Below, piece after piece: positions 43,878-53,940 of a stretch of DNA of 64,000 nt. The stretch covers positions 410,958 to 474,957 of the forward strand of contig NZ_LVJN01000018.1 in the NCBI RefSeq assembly GCF_002109495.1. The letters are read 5' to 3'. The position numbers and the translations under genes were made by a program. The stretch's first letter is position 1. Each line of letters opens with the position of its first letter. This DNA is from Magnetofaba australis IT-1 (lineage in GTDB: Bacteria; Pseudomonadota; Magnetococcia; Magnetococcales; Magnetococcaceae). The notes under the pieces are model-generated. The model saw only the letters and a program-made list of their open reading frames with translations. It made no database searches and had not been told where the DNA came from.

Positions 43878-44960
43878 ATGCTACAGATTCTCGACGCGAT
43901 TCCCGATGGCCTGCTGCAGACCCCCGCCGCCCAGTTGGCGCAGCGTCTGGGCGGTCCCACGCTGATTCATCTGCGCGGTCGGCGTAATAAACCGATCTTC
44001 ATCAGCGTGCTGCTGCATGGGGATGAGACCACTGGCTGGAGCGCCGTGCGCACGCTGCTGGCTGAATATCAGAATCAGGAGTTGCCGCGCGCCATCTCCC
44101 TGTTCATTGGCAATGTGGACGCCGCCGCCGCCGGTGTGCGCCGCCTGCCCGAGCAGCCTGATTACAACCGCATCTGGCGCGGCGATGATGACGCCCCGGA
44201 GCAGCGCATGGCGCGCACGGTGTGGGAGGAGATGCGCCAGCGCGAGGCGTTCCTGTGTGTGGACATCCATAACAACACCTCGCGCAATCCTCACTACGCC
44301 TGCGTCAACCGACTGGATGCGCAATCTTTGCAATTGGCGGCGCTGTTCGCCCCACGCGCGGTCTACTTCATCCGCCCCGAAACCGCGCTCTCCCTGGCCT
44401 TCTCCGAGCTGTGTCCAGCCGTGACCCTGGAGTGTGGTCAAGCCGGCGCACAGGCGGGGGTGGATCATGCGCTGGCGTTTCTGCGCGCATGTCTGGAGAT
44501 TACGCGCCTGCCCACCCATCCGCCTGCGGATGATCAACTCACGCTGCTCCACGCCGCCGCGCGCATCCGCGTGCCGGATGAATTTTCCCTCGGTTTCGGC
44601 CCTGGCTGTGATGCGCAGATCTGCTTTCCGCGCCACATGGATGAGTGGAATTTTCAGGAGTTGGGCGCTGGGGTGGAGCTGGGGCGGGTCAGCGTTGGCG
44701 ACGGCGCGCATATCCTGGTGGAGGATGAGAACGGCGCCTCGGCGTTTCATGACTATCTGCATGTGCATGAGGGGCGCATTGTCACCCGAATTCCGGTCAT
44801 CCCCGCCATGCTCAGCGTGGAGGAGCGCGCCGTGCGCCTGGACTGTCTGGGCTACCTGATGGCGCGCCTGCCGCTGCCCGAAGCCGACGCCGTGGCCAAA
44901 CAGGCGTGGATTCCCAATGAGGAGAGTGCGGGCGACCCAGCGATTTTGACGTCAATGTGA
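43878..44960 (+). CDS. Succinylglutamate desuccinylase/aspartoacylase-like zinc hydrolase
   Basis: A 360-residue M14-clan zinc carboxypeptidase-fold protein of the AstE/ASPA group. The zinc-binding HGDETTGWSAV (His and Glu) comes early, the further ligand lies in CVDIHNNTSRNPHYACVN, and the catalytic-type Glu is probably that of VTLECGQAG. Such enzymes remove acyl groups from amino acids or peptides. Tight spacing to the GCS2 ligase supports a shared pathway for an N-acyl or isopeptide-linked metabolite. The exact substrate is unknown. Confidence 0.8.
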   Translation: MLQILDAIPDGLLQTPAAQLAQRLGGPTLIHLRGRRNKPIFISVLLHGDETTGWSAVRTLLAEYQNQELPRAISLFIGNVDAAAAGVRRLPEQPDYNRIWRGDDDAPEQRMARTVWEEMRQREAFLCVDIHNNTSRNPHYACVNRLDAQSLQLAALFAPRAVYFIRPETALSLAFSELCPAVTLECGQAGAQAGVDHALAFLRACLEITRLPTHPPADDQLTLLHAAARIRVPDEFSLGFGPGCDAQICFPRHMDEWNFQELGAGVELGRVSVGDGAHILVEDENGASAFHDYLHVHEGRIVTRIPVIPAMLSVEERAVRLDCLGYLMARLPLPEADAVAKQAWIPNEESAGDPAILTSM

Positions 44961-45052
44961 TGCGGTCATGACGCCGCTTGACAGTCCTTCCACAAATACG
45001 CCCGCTGCGATACGCCAAAATGACCAGCGGGCAAATCGTTGTAACGAGTCTG

Positions 45053-45082
45053 CTTGAGACCCCTTTTGGGGTGGTCTTCAAG
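45053..45082 (+). other. Hairpin in the leader of the PhoB-like gene
   Basis: CTTGAGACCCC and GGGGTGGTCTTCAAG form an almost complete hairpin with a TTTT loop, 54 bp before the PhoB-like start. A second, looser stem (CCCGCTG / CAGCGGG, 45001-45031) precedes it. Neither has a T tract, so these are possible leader or 3' structures rather than clear terminators. Confidence 0.4.
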
Positions 45083-45135
45083 GCTGGCGCGTGGCATCAG
45101 AGGGGGACGTTTTCCCCGTTAGCTGGATGGTCGCC

Positions 45136-45840
45136 ATGTCCGCTCTGATTCTCATCGTCGATGACGAAATCGATCTGGTCGATACGCTGGAGTACAATCT
45201 GCGCGCCGCCCAGTATCAAACCCGCCGCGCCCACAATGGTCGCGACGCCCTGCGGCTGGCCGCACAGACGCCGCTGCCGGATCTGATTCTGTTGGACCTG
45301 ATGCTGCCCGGCATCTCTGGTCTCGACGTGTGCCGCTCCCTGCGCGATAACGAGCGCCTGCGCAACATCCCGGTGCTGATGCTCACCGCCCGCGGCGAAA
45401 GCGCTGACCACGAAGCGGGGTTCCTGGCCGGCGCCGATGACTATGTGGTCAAACCCTTCTCCGTGCGCGAAGTGCTGCTGCGGGTGCAGGCGGTGTTGCG
45501 ACGTTCACGCGAATACGCCGCCACCGCCGCCTCCAGCCGCGAGATTCTGTTCGGCAAACTGCGCATCGACCGCGTTGCCCACAAGGTGTGGGTCGGAGCT
45601 GAAGAGATCCGCCTGACCTTCATGGAGTTCAAGCTGCTGGTGTCGTTTTTGGAGCAGCGCGGACGCCTGCTCACCCGCGACATTCTGCTTGATGAGGTGT
45701 GGGGCATCACCGCCGCTGTACAGACCCGCACCATCGATACCCACGTCAAACGTCTGCGGCAAAAGCTGGGCGAGGCGGGGGATTACATCGAGACCCTGCG
45801 CGGCGCCGGATATCGCTTCATCGAACACGCGCCGGAGTGA
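45136..45840 (+). CDS. PhoB-like response regulator
   Basis: A 234-residue OmpR/PhoB-class regulator. The receiver has D9/D10, phosphoacceptor D54 (ILLDLMLPG), T in LMLTARG and K in YVVKPFS. The winged helix has RLTFMEFKLLVSFLEQRGRLLTRDILLDEVWG and RTIDTHVKRLRQKLGEAGDYIETLRGAGYRF. It resembles PhoB closely, but no phoR, pst or phoU gene is adjacent. A GGATGG precedes the ATG at 45136; an ATG three codons upstream is possible. It is followed after ~100 bp by a hybrid kinase that could be its partner. Confidence 0.88.
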   Translation: MSALILIVDDEIDLVDTLEYNLRAAQYQTRRAHNGRDALRLAAQTPLPDLILLDLMLPGISGLDVCRSLRDNERLRNIPVLMLTARGESADHEAGFLAGADDYVVKPFSVREVLLRVQAVLRRSREYAATAASSREILFGKLRIDRVAHKVWVGAEEIRLTFMEFKLLVSFLEQRGRLLTRDILLDEVWGITAAVQTRTIDTHVKRLRQKLGEAGDYIETLRGAGYRFIEHAPE

Positions 45841-45945
45841 TCCGACCGCCATAATTCTACACTTGTAACAACTTGTTGCTTGCAATAACGGTCTGTTTTT
45901 GCATCAATGGAGTCAATTTTTCTTGATTCCCAAACAGGCCATCCT

Positions 45946-47598
45946 ATGACAGACCCCGCCATTCGCAACCCCCGCGTCCTCGTGGTGGATGATCGGCCCG
46001 AAAACCTTCTTTCCATTGTCACCATTCTGGAAGATCTGGATGCGGATCTGGTCACCGCCTCCAATGGCCAGGAAGCCCTGGAGTTGATCCTGGACGGCGA
46101 CTTCGCCGTGGTGTTGCTGGACGCCCACATGCCGGAGATCGACGGCTTTGAGGTGGTGCACCTGATGTCCGGTGTCCAAAGCACGCGCAAGATCCCGATT
46201 ATTTTCATCTCCGCCATCCACAAGGATGAGCGTCATGTGTTCGAGGGCTATAACCTCGGCGCGGTGGATTACCTGTTCAAGCCCATCGAACCGGATATTC
46301 TGCGCGGCAAGGTGACGGTTTTTCTGGATCTGTTTCGCCAGCGGGAGATCATCCGCCAGCAGGCGGCGGAGCTCAAGCGCGTCAACGAGGAGATGGAGCG
46401 CCGCGTGGCCGAACGCACCCATGAGCTCAGTGAGGCCGAGAAGGCGCGCAGACAGTCCGAAGACGCCATGCGCTCCCTGTTTGTGCACTCGCCGGACCTG
46501 ATCGTGTCGCTGGATTTCGACGGCGAAGTGCGTTTCGTCAACCGGCCGGAGTCGTTGGCGCAATTCTCCCATCTGAAAGTGGGGGATCAGTTCGCCAATG
46601 CGGTGCAGAGCAGCAGCCGCAGCCGTTTTCTACGCGGCTTTCGCCGCGCCATTCTGGGCGGCGATCGCAGCGCCATCTCCATCGCCATGGAGAATGAACG
46701 CTGGTTGCAGATCCGCTTCTCGCGCATCGGCGGGCAGAATCAGGAGCCGGTGATTCTGGTGTTCGCCACCGATGTGACTGAAGTGCGCGCGCTGCAACTT
46801 CAGGCCATGCGCAACGCCCATCTGGTCACCGTGGGCATTCTCGCCGCCAGCATCGCCCATGAGGTCAATAACCCCAACAACGCCATCGGCTTCAACGCCA
46901 ATCTGCTGCGCAACATCTCCCGCGACGCCATGCCGATCCTGCATCAAGTCGCGCGCGAACAGGGGCCGTTTGAACTGGGGGGCATCCCGTTTGAAGAGAT
47001 GGACGAGACGGTGCCGCGCCTGATTGGCGATATCGAAAAAAACGCCCAGCGCATCAAGGAGATCGTTAGTAACCTCAAACGCATGGCGCGCAATGAGGGC
47101 AGCGGACAGCGCACCGCGGTGAACTTCCAGCACGTGGTGGACGCCTCCTGCGCCATTCTGGACAACGCCATCCGCAAGCATAGCGCCCAGGTGGCGATCA
47201 ATCTGCCCGACTCCCTGCCATTGGCGCTGGGCAATCAGGTGCAGTTGGAGCAGGTGTTCATCAACCTGATTCTCAACGCTCTGCAGGCGCTGCCGACCAG
47301 TGGCGGCGAAGTGCGCGTCTACCCCGCCGAGCGCAGTCCTTCCGGACGCGTGGGAGTCGTGGTGGAGGACAACGGCTGCGGCATGACGCGCGAACAACTG
47401 CGCTTGGCCATGGAGCCGTTCTACACCACCCGGCAGGAGAGCGGCGGCACCGGTCTGGGACTCTCCATCTGTCATAAGCTGCTCACCGATCTGGATGGCG
47501 ATCTGGAGTTCAGCCCGCGCCCCCATGGCGGCGTGCGCGCCACCGTCATCCTGCCACAGTATGAACCCGGATTAGGCGCACCGGACGATGTTATCTGA
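45946..47598 (+). CDS. Hybrid sensor histidine kinase, REC-PAS-HisKA-HATPase
   Basis: A 550-residue cytoplasmic kinase with no TM helix. An N-terminal receiver has D15/D16, phosphoacceptor D59 (VVLLDAHMPEIDG) and K in YLFKPIE. A coiled coil (REIIRQQAAELKRVNEEMERRVAERTHEL) leads to a PAS domain and a HisKA box with H305 in ASIAHEVNNPNNAIG. The catalytic domain has N (INLILNALQAL), G1 (VEDNGCGM) and G2 (GGTGLGLSI) boxes. Its 3' end overlaps the next gene by 11 bp, marking the NtrC-like regulator as the cognate output. The start at 45946 is a choice; an ATG at 45907 is also open and neither has a strong ribosome site. Confidence 0.9.
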   Translation: MTDPAIRNPRVLVVDDRPENLLSIVTILEDLDADLVTASNGQEALELILDGDFAVVLLDAHMPEIDGFEVVHLMSGVQSTRKIPIIFISAIHKDERHVFEGYNLGAVDYLFKPIEPDILRGKVTVFLDLFRQREIIRQQAAELKRVNEEMERRVAERTHELSEAEKARRQSEDAMRSLFVHSPDLIVSLDFDGEVRFVNRPESLAQFSHLKVGDQFANAVQSSSRSRFLRGFRRAILGGDRSAISIAMENERWLQIRFSRIGGQNQEPVILVFATDVTEVRALQLQAMRNAHLVTVGILAASIAHEVNNPNNAIGFNANLLRNISRDAMPILHQVAREQGPFELGGIPFEEMDETVPRLIGDIEKNAQRIKEIVSNLKRMARNEGSGQRTAVNFQHVVDASCAILDNAIRKHSAQVAINLPDSLPLALGNQVQLEQVFINLILNALQALPTSGGEVRVYPAERSPSGRVGVVVEDNGCGMTREQLRLAMEPFYTTRQESGGTGLGLSICHKLLTDLDGDLEFSPRPHGGVRATVILPQYEPGLGAPDDVI

Positions 47599-49039
47599 AC
47601 TGGCTCCAGCCAACCGCACGCCGCCTGTCATTTTGGTCGACGACGAGGCGGATATTCTGTTCAGCGCCCGCCTCACTTTGCGCGGCGCGGGCGTGGCCAA
47701 CGTCTTGACTCTGCAGGATGGCCGCACCCTGATGGATCAGATCCGCCAAACCGGCGCTGCTTGCGTGGTGCTGGATCTGACCATGCCCATGATCAGCGGG
47801 CTGGAGTTGCTCAAGCAGCTCAAGAGCGCGCAACCGGATATCCCGGTGATGGTAATGACCGCCTCCCAGGAGCTGGACACCGCCGTGGACTGCATGAAGG
47901 AGGGCGCGTTTGACTACCTGGTCAAGCCGGTAGAGCCCAACCGCTTCATCTCGGCGGTCAAACATGCGCTTGAGCTCAATGCGCTGCGCAATCAGGTGGA
48001 CACCCTCAGGCGCTATCTGCTCGACGGACGTCTGCAGCAGCAGGAGGCGTTCGACGCCATCGTCACTTGCAGCGAGAGCATGACCGGCCTGTTCCGCTAC
48101 ATGGAGGCCATTGCGCGTTCGCAGGAGCCGGTGCTGATCACTGGCGAGACCGGCTCAGGTAAGGAGTTGATCGCCCAGGCGCTGCACGAACTCACCGGTT
48201 CGGCGGGCAAATTCGTGCCGGTCAACGTGGCGGGGTTGGATGACGACCTGTTCTCCGACACCCTCTTCGGCCACCGCAAAGGGGCCTACTCCAGCGCCGA
48301 AAACGCCCGCGAGGGTCTAATCACCCAAGCAGCGGGCGGCACGCTGTTTCTCGATGAGATCGGCGATCTGAGCCACACCTCTCAGGTCAAACTGCTGCGT
48401 TTGCTGCAGGATCGCCAATACTACCCGCTGGGTAGCGATGCGCCGCTCTCCACCGACGCCCGCGTGCTGGTGGCGACCCATCGCGATCTGCGCGCGGGGA
48501 TGGAGGCGGGGACCTTCCGCAGCGACCTCTACTATCGCCTATCAGCGCACCATGTGGAGATTCCGCCTCTGCGCAGGCGGCAGGAGGATATTCCGCTGCT
48601 GCTGGAACACTTCCTGACCCAAGCCGCCCAGGAGATGGGCAAGAAGAAGCCCACGCCGCCGCCGGAGTTGCGCACCCTGCTGTGCGCCTACGCCTTTCCA
48701 GGCAATATCCGTGAGCTGCGCGCCATGGTGTGGGATGCGGTGGCGCGGCATGGGGGCGGGGTGCTCTCTATGAACAGCTTCCGCGACGCCATCGAGAAGA
48801 GCGGCGCGCCCGTGCCGGTGACGACCCACGCCGAGAGCATAAGCGAACCCAGCAGCGATGGCCTGTTCACCCAGATTGAATCGCTGCCGTCGCTCAAGGA
48901 GACGGAAAATCTGTTGGTGGATGAAGCGATGCGCCGCGCAGGAGATAATCAAGGCATCGCCGCCGGCATGCTGGGCATCACCCGCTCGGCGCTCAACCAG
49001 CGTCTGCGCAAGCGGCGCGAGGCCAAGGACGCATCCTGA
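47588..49039 (+). CDS. NtrC-like response regulator with altered GAFTGA loop
   Basis: A 483-residue REC-AAA+-HTH protein. The receiver has D18/D19, D63 (VVLDLTMPM) and K in YLVKPVE. The AAA+ domain has Walker A GETGSGKE (residues 186-193) and Walker B GGTLFLDEIGD (250-260), with an arginine-finger region DLYYRLSAHHVEIPPLRRR. The Fis-type C-terminal helices read DNQGIAAGMLGITRSALNQRLRKRR. The sigma-54-contacting loop, normally GAFTGA, reads GAYSSA (residues 232-237). Aromatic and hydroxyl positions are conservative but the second Gly is Ser, so sigma-54 activation may be weakened or lost. It is translationally coupled to the preceding hybrid kinase. Confidence 0.9.
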   Translation: MLSELAPANRTPPVILVDDEADILFSARLTLRGAGVANVLTLQDGRTLMDQIRQTGAACVVLDLTMPMISGLELLKQLKSAQPDIPVMVMTASQELDTAVDCMKEGAFDYLVKPVEPNRFISAVKHALELNALRNQVDTLRRYLLDGRLQQQEAFDAIVTCSESMTGLFRYMEAIARSQEPVLITGETGSGKELIAQALHELTGSAGKFVPVNVAGLDDDLFSDTLFGHRKGAYSSAENAREGLITQAAGGTLFLDEIGDLSHTSQVKLLRLLQDRQYYPLGSDAPLSTDARVLVATHRDLRAGMEAGTFRSDLYYRLSAHHVEIPPLRRRQEDIPLLLEHFLTQAAQEMGKKKPTPPPELRTLLCAYAFPGNIRELRAMVWDAVARHGGGVLSMNSFRDAIEKSGAPVPVTTHAESISEPSSDGLFTQIESLPSLKETENLLVDEAMRRAGDNQGIAAGMLGITRSALNQRLRKRREAKDAS

Positions 49040-49066
49040 CCCGCGCCGCCAGCGCGGAGTGACCGC

Positions 49067-49342
49067 TTAGATCAAACCCCGATAGTAGGCGTAGATCAAG
49101 CCAAACAGGATAATCTCTCCCGGGATAATCCAGATGTGCGCCGGATTGCCGGTGATGCGCCGCAGAAAACGGCCATGCAGCGCCGCCACGCCAAATGAGA
49201 CCGCCAGCAATACGCCGCTGACCGGCTGCGGCAGAAACACCGCCAGCAGCACCGCGATCAATCCGGCGATATGCAGCCCCAAAAGCTGCATATGCCATTT
49301 CAGGCGCTGCTGGCGACTATCCAGATCTTTCTCAAACGACAT
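49067..49342 (-). CDS. Small membrane protein, 91 residues, unknown
   Basis: A charged cytoplasmic N-terminus (MSFEKDLDSRQQRLKWH) is followed by about three hydrophobic helices (LLGLHIAGLIAVLLAVFL, VSGVLLAVSFGVAAL and IWIIPGEIILFGLIYAYY). No family is recognised, though DUF-type 2TM/3TM proteins of this size are common. It lies 7 bp downstream of ilvD on the same strand and is probably cotranscribed with it. Its 3' end converges on the NtrC-like gene with a small GC hairpin (49041-49057) between. Confidence 0.6.
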   Translation of the reverse strand: MSFEKDLDSRQQRLKWHMQLLGLHIAGLIAVLLAVFLPQPVSGVLLAVSFGVAALHGRFLRRITGNPAHIWIIPGEIILFGLIYAYYRGLI

Positions 49343-49349
49343 GGCGCGC

Positions 49350-51212
49350 TTACCGTTTGGCGGTCAGTTGCGACACATCGCGCACCGCGCCGCGCGCCGC
49401 CGAGGTGGTCATGGCGGCGTAGGCCTGCAGCGCCTTGGAGACCACACGGTTGCGCCCGCTGGGCTGATAGGCGGTGTGCGGGTCGCTCTCCATGGCGGCG
49501 CGTCGACGCGCCATCTCCTGCTCATCAATCGCGACGTTGATGGCGCGGTTGGGGATGTCGATCTCGATGGTGTCGCCCTCTTCAATCAAGGCGATCTCGC
49601 CGCCCTCCGCCGCTTCCGGCGAGCAGTGGCCGATGGAGAGCCCCGAGGTGCCGCCGGAGAAGCGCCCATCGGTGATCAGCGCACACGCCTTGCCCAGGTG
49701 TTTGGACTTCAAGTAGCTGGTGGGGTAGAGCATCTCCTGCATGCCCGGACCGCCCTTGGGCCCTTCGTAGCGGATCACCACCACATCGCCCGCTTGGATT
49801 CTGTCCCCCAGAATCGCCTCACAAGCGGCGTCCTGACTGTGGAAAATGCGCGCCGGACCGGAGAATTTCCAGATCGACTCATCCACCCCAGCGGTCTTCA
49901 CGATGCAGCCCTCGCGGGCGATGTTGCCAAACAGCACCGCCAAACCGCCATCCTGGGAGTAGGCGTGGGCCTTGTCGCGGATGCAGCCATTGACGCGGTC
50001 GTCATCGGCGGCGGGCCAGCGCTGGGACTGGCAATAGGGCTCCACCGTGGGCTGCCCCCCCGGCGCCGCCAGAGCGCGGCTCTTGGCGGCGTCGCTGGCC
50101 TGGCCGGATTGAATGTCCTCGGTGGCGATGGCCTCGGTCATGGAGGCCGCGTGCACGGTGCGGCAGTCGCCATTGATCAGCCCGGCGCGATCCAATTCGC
50201 CCAGAATGCCAAACACGCCGCCCGCATGGTGCACGTCCTCCACATGATACTTGTCGGTGGCCGGGGCCACTTTGCACAGGCAGGGGACCTGACGCGACAG
50301 GCGGTCGATGTCGGCCATGGTGAAGTCCACCTCCGCCTCCTGCGCCGCCGCCAACAGGTGCAGCACGGTGTTGGTGGAGCCGCCCATGGCGATATCCAGG
50401 CACATGGCGTTCTCGAACGCCTGGAAAGTGGCGATGCTGCGCGGCAACACCGACTCATCGCCCTGCTTATAATAACGCTCGGTCAGTTCGACGATGCGGC
50501 GCGCACCCGCCAGGAACAGCTCTTTGCGATCCGCATGGGTGGCCAGCAGCGTGCCATTGCCCGGCAACGACAGGCCCAGCGCTTCGGTCAGGCAGTTCAT
50601 GGAGTTGGCGGTGAACATGCCGGAACAGGAGCCGCAGGTGGGGCAGGCGGAGCGCTCCAAGCTCTCAACGTCCTTGTCGCTCACCGAGGCGTCGCCCGCG
50701 GCGATCATGGGGTCGATCAGATCGGCCTTTTTGATCTGACCATTTTCCATGGTCACCTTGCCCGCCTCCATGGGACCGCCGGAGACGAACACCGCCGGAA
50801 TGTTCAGCCGCAGCGCCGCCATCAACATACCCGGGGTGATCTTGTCGCAGTTGGAGATGCAGATCATGGCGTCGGCGGTGTGGGCGCCCACCATATATTC
50901 CACGGAGTCGGCGATAATCTCCCGCGAGGGCAGGGAGTAGAGCATGCCGTCATGACCCATGGCGATGCCGTCATCCACCGCGATGGTGTTGAACTCCTTG
51001 GCGATGCCCCCCGCAGCCTCGACCTCGGCGGCCACCAGTTTGCCCACTTCGCGCAGGTGCACGTGGCCGGGAACGAATTGCGTGAAGGAGTTGACCACGG
51101 CGATGATGGGCTTGCCGAAATCGGCCTCCTTGACGCCAGTGGCGCGCCACAGGGCGCGCGCGCCGGCCATATTGCGGCCATGGGTGGAGGTTTTCGAGCG
51201 ATATTCAGGCAT
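49350..51212 (-). CDS. ilvD: Dihydroxy-acid dehydratase
   Basis: A 620-residue iron-sulfur dehydratase for the penultimate step of valine/isoleucine (and leucine) synthesis. The cluster cysteines lie in [15 protein letters not shown] and [26 protein letters not shown]. Other IlvD blocks are [23 protein letters not shown] at the N-terminus, [14 protein letters not shown], and [23 protein letters not shown] near the C-terminus. Full length. It is divergent from yciO across 172 bp that hold its promoter region. Confidence 0.97.
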   Translation of the reverse strand: MPEYRSKTSTHGRNMAGARALWRATGVKEADFGKPIIAVVNSFTQFVPGHVHLREVGKLVAAEVEAAGGIAKEFNTIAVDDGIAMGHDGMLYSLPSREIIADSVEYMVGAHTADAMICISNCDKITPGMLMAALRLNIPAVFVSGGPMEAGKVTMENGQIKKADLIDPMIAAGDASVSDKDVESLERSACPTCGSCSGMFTANSMNCLTEALGLSLPGNGTLLATHADRKELFLAGARRIVELTERYYKQGDESVLPRSIATFQAFENAMCLDIAMGGSTNTVLHLLAAAQEAEVDFTMADIDRLSRQVPCLCKVAPATDKYHVEDVHHAGGVFGILGELDRAGLINGDCRTVHAASMTEAIATEDIQSGQASDAAKSRALAAPGGQPTVEPYCQSQRWPAADDDRVNGCIRDKAHAYSQDGGLAVLFGNIAREGCIVKTAGVDESIWKFSGPARIFHSQDAACEAILGDRIQAGDVVVIRYEGPKGGPGMQEMLYPTSYLKSKHLGKACALITDGRFSGGTSGLSIGHCSPEAAEGGEIALIEEGDTIEIDIPNRAINVAIDEQEMARRRAAMESDPHTAYQPSGRNRVVSKALQAYAAMTTSAARGAVRDVSQLTAKR

Positions 51213-51384
51213 GGCGCCATCCCTTTAGTAACAGTGAAAAGTGTGACAAGATAGGCAGGTTTACGTAGAGGACGCAATTCTGGATGCATTTGACGGCGCC
51301 GATCAGCGCGCCTTCAGCAGTCAAAGCCTCCCGTCCTGGACATCCCCGGATACTCTCCGAATGCACACAGAAGCCGCCGAGAAC

Positions 51385-51999
51385 ATGAGCCAGTTCTTTA
51401 CCATACACCCGGACAATCCACAGCCCCGGTTGATCAATCAGGCTGTATCCATTTTGAACCAAGGCGGCGTCATCGTCTACCCCACCGACACCACCTACGG
51501 GCTGGGGTGCCTGATCGACAACCGCAAGGGCATCGAGCGCATCACGCAGATCAAGCGTCTGGCCAACAACCACCAGCTCACCATGCTGTGTGCGGATCTG
51601 TCGCAGATCTCCGAGTACGCCATGGTGGACAATCAGACCTATCGTCTGCTCAAGCGCTTCCTGCCCGGCCCCTACACCTTTGTGTTGGACGCCACCCGCG
51701 AAGCGCCCAAGTCGATGCTGACCAAACGCAAGACCATTGGTCTGCGAGTGCCGGACCACGCCATCTGCCATGCGCTGCTGGAGCAGATCGGCAAGCCGCT
51801 GCTCTCCACCTCGCTGAAACTGCCCGGCGAGGAGATTCTGTCGGATCCCGTCGCCTTCCGTTCGGTGATGGAGAAGCGCGTGGACCTGATCATCGATGGC
51901 GGCGTGCTGCCGGAACACCCCTCCACGGTGGTGGATCTGACTGGCGGCGCAGTGGAGGTGTTGCGGGTGGGCTCCGGCGATCCGGCCCCGTTTCAATAA
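51385..51999 (+). CDS. yciO: YciO-type Sua5/YrdC family protein
   Basis: A 204-residue YrdC-fold protein that follows the E. coli YciO pattern along its length: MSQFFTIHPDNPQPRLINQAV at the start, then VIVYPTDTTYGLGC, KRKTIGLRVPDHAICHALLE, PLLSTSLKLPGEE and VDLIIDGGVLPEHPSTVVDLTG. The family binds nucleotides and double-stranded RNA; full threonylcarbamoyl-AMP synthase activity belongs to Sua5/TsaC and is not assured for YciO. The ATG at 51385 is chosen to match the conserved MSQFF start over the ATG at 51361. Confidence 0.92.
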   Translation: MSQFFTIHPDNPQPRLINQAVSILNQGGVIVYPTDTTYGLGCLIDNRKGIERITQIKRLANNHQLTMLCADLSQISEYAMVDNQTYRLLKRFLPGPYTFVLDATREAPKSMLTKRKTIGLRVPDHAICHALLEQIGKPLLSTSLKLPGEEILSDPVAFRSVMEKRVDLIIDGGVLPEHPSTVVDLTGGAVEVLRVGSGDPAPFQ

Positions 52000-52047
52000 G
52001 ATTTTACCTCAGCGGGTCGGATTCCTTGCATCTGACAAGCTGACGTG

Positions 52048-52069
52048 GTAAAAGGACGTCCCTTTTTAC
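52048..52069 (+). terminator. Weak hairpin with T5, possible yciO terminator or rpsB leader
   Basis: GTAAAAGG and CCCTTTTTAC form a short AT-rich hairpin with an ACGT loop, 50 bp after the yciO stop and about 110 bp before rpsB. It may end the yciO transcript or be part of the rpsB leader. The rest of the 176-bp gap showed no other structure I can name. Confidence 0.35.
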
Positions 52070-52175
52070 TTCGCACGCCCACAAGCGTTGGCTGTCCCGG
52101 TGCCCACATGGGTTGGATGGCCGCTCAAAACGCCGGGCGGAGGCATAACCGAACCGGAAAGAGAGAACGGAAACC

Positions 52176-52943
52176 ATGGCTAAGTATTCAATTCGTGAAC
52201 TGCTCGACGCAGGCTTCCATTTCGGCCACCAAACCAAGCGCTGGAATCCCAAAATGGACGCCTACATCTTCACCGCCCGCAACGGCGTGCACATCGTCAA
52301 CCTCTCCAAGAGCGTTGTGATGCTGCGCGACGCCTGCAACGTGGTGCGCGATACCGTGCAAAAGGGCGGCTCCGTGCTGTTCGTGGGCACCAAGCGTCAA
52401 GCCGTCGATCTGGTTTCCCGCGAAGCCAAGCGCTGCGGTCAATACTATGTGAACCACCGCTGGTTGGGCGGCACCCTGACCAACTGGCGCACCATTCAAG
52501 GCTCCATCCGTCGCCTCAAGGACATCGAAAAGATGCGCGAAGAGGGCTCCCTGTCTTCCTACACCAAAAAGGAAGGGCAGATGATGGAGCGTGAAGCCGA
52601 AAAGATCGAGCGCGCCCTGGGCGGCATCAAGAACATGGAGCGTCTGCCCGACCTGATGGTGGTGGTGGACACCCGCAAGGAGTCCATCGCGGTGAAAGAA
52701 GCCCGCAAGCTGGGCATCCCCGTGATGGCCCTGGTGGACACCAACTGCGATCCCGACGTCATCGACTACGTGGTCCCCGGCAACGACGACGCCATCCGCT
52801 CCCTGGGCCTGTTCCTGAGCAAAGTGGGCGACTCGGTGCTGGAAGGCGGCGAGTTGGGCGGTCGCAGCCTGGGCGAAGCGGCTGAGCAGAGCGCCGACGA
52901 GTCCCTGGCCGCCGAGATGGAAGCCGCCGCCGACGCGGAATAA
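52176..52943 (+). CDS. rpsB: 30S ribosomal protein S2
   Basis: A 255-residue S2 with all family blocks: [72 protein letters not shown], and [48 protein letters not shown]. The acidic C-terminal tail ([17 protein letters not shown]) is family-variable. AGAGAGAACGGAAACC precedes the ATG. It heads the conserved rpsB-tsf operon, with tsf 59 bp downstream. Confidence 0.98.
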   Translation: MAKYSIRELLDAGFHFGHQTKRWNPKMDAYIFTARNGVHIVNLSKSVVMLRDACNVVRDTVQKGGSVLFVGTKRQAVDLVSREAKRCGQYYVNHRWLGGTLTNWRTIQGSIRRLKDIEKMREEGSLSSYTKKEGQMMEREAEKIERALGGIKNMERLPDLMVVVDTRKESIAVKEARKLGIPVMALVDTNCDPDVIDYVVPGNDDAIRSLGLFLSKVGDSVLEGGELGGRSLGEAAEQSADESLAAEMEAAADAE

Positions 52944-53002
52944 GCGGGACGCTGCACGCTTTGGTCCCAAAGATCTGAACTACGCACTGAAGGAAGAGCG
53001 CA

Positions 53003-53914
53003 ATGGCGGTTACCGCTGGTATGGTGAAAGAGCTCCGCGAGAAGACTGGCGCGGGCATGATGGATTGCAAAAAAGCCTTGGGCGAGACCGATGGCGACAT
53101 GGAAGCGGCTGTTGACTGGCTGCGCAAAAAAGGCATCTCCTCGGCGGCCAAGAAATCCACCCGCGTGGCGGCTGAAGGGAAGGTGGCTGCGGCCTCCGAA
53201 GGGACCAAAGGCGCCCTGGTGGAAGTCAACTGCGAGACCGACTTCACCGCCAAGAATGACGGTTTCGTCGGCTATGTCGACGCCATGGCGGGCGTGGTCC
53301 TGGCCAGCGGCGAGACCGACATCGAGACCCTCAAGGGCCAAGCCTTTCCCGGCTCCAGCCGCAATGTGGGCGATGAGCTGACCCACCTGGTGGCCACCAT
53401 CGGCGAGAACATGTCCCTGCGTCGCGCTGCGGTGCTGAGCGTGGAGTCCGGCGTGGTCGCCAGCTACATCCATGGCGGTGGCAAAATCGGCGTGCTGGTG
53501 GCTCTGGAGTCCACCGGCGATGCAGGCAAATTGGCTGAACTGGGCAAGCAACTGGCCATGCATGTGGCCGCCGCCGCGCCGCTGTTCCTGGACCGCAACT
53601 CGGTGGACGCTTCCGCTCTGGATCGTGAGAAGGACGTGCTGACCGAGCAGGCCAAAGCCTCCGGCAAGCCCGACAACATCATTGAAAAAATGGTGATTGG
53701 CCGCATCAACAAGTACTACGAAGAGGTCTGCTTGCTGGACCAGGCCTTCGTCATCGACCCCGACCAAAAGGTCGGCAAGGTGGTGCAGGCCGCCGGTAAG
53801 GAGATGGGGGCCGAGATCAAACTCACAGGCTTCGCCCGCTTCGTCCTAGGTGAAGGCATCGAGAAAGAAGAGAAGGATTTTGCAGCGGAAGTCGCCGAGC
53901 AGATCGGCGGCTGA
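53003..53914 (+). CDS. tsf: Translation elongation factor Ts
   Basis: A 303-residue EF-Ts, the guanine nucleotide exchange factor for EF-Tu. The N-terminal UBA-like part reads [19 protein letters not shown]; the EF-Tu-contacting TDFTAKND motif lies near residue 80. Both dimerisation-type subdomains and the C-terminal module ([36 protein letters not shown]) are present. AGGAAGAG precedes the ATG. A strong terminator follows, separating it from pyrH. Confidence 0.98.
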   Translation: MAVTAGMVKELREKTGAGMMDCKKALGETDGDMEAAVDWLRKKGISSAAKKSTRVAAEGKVAAASEGTKGALVEVNCETDFTAKNDGFVGYVDAMAGVVLASGETDIETLKGQAFPGSSRNVGDELTHLVATIGENMSLRRAAVLSVESGVVASYIHGGGKIGVLVALESTGDAGKLAELGKQLAMHVAAAAPLFLDRNSVDASALDREKDVLTEQAKASGKPDNIIEKMVIGRINKYYEEVCLLDQAFVIDPDQKVGKVVQAAGKEMGAEIKLTGFARFVLGEGIEKEEKDFAAEVAEQIGG

Positions 53915-53940
53915 TCATGCTGTAGATAGCAGAACCCCAA

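Noticed and set aside
49134-51254. 706-codon plus-strand frame opposite ilvD
   Set aside because: Antisense shadow of ilvD with a His/Gly-rich composition and no domain.
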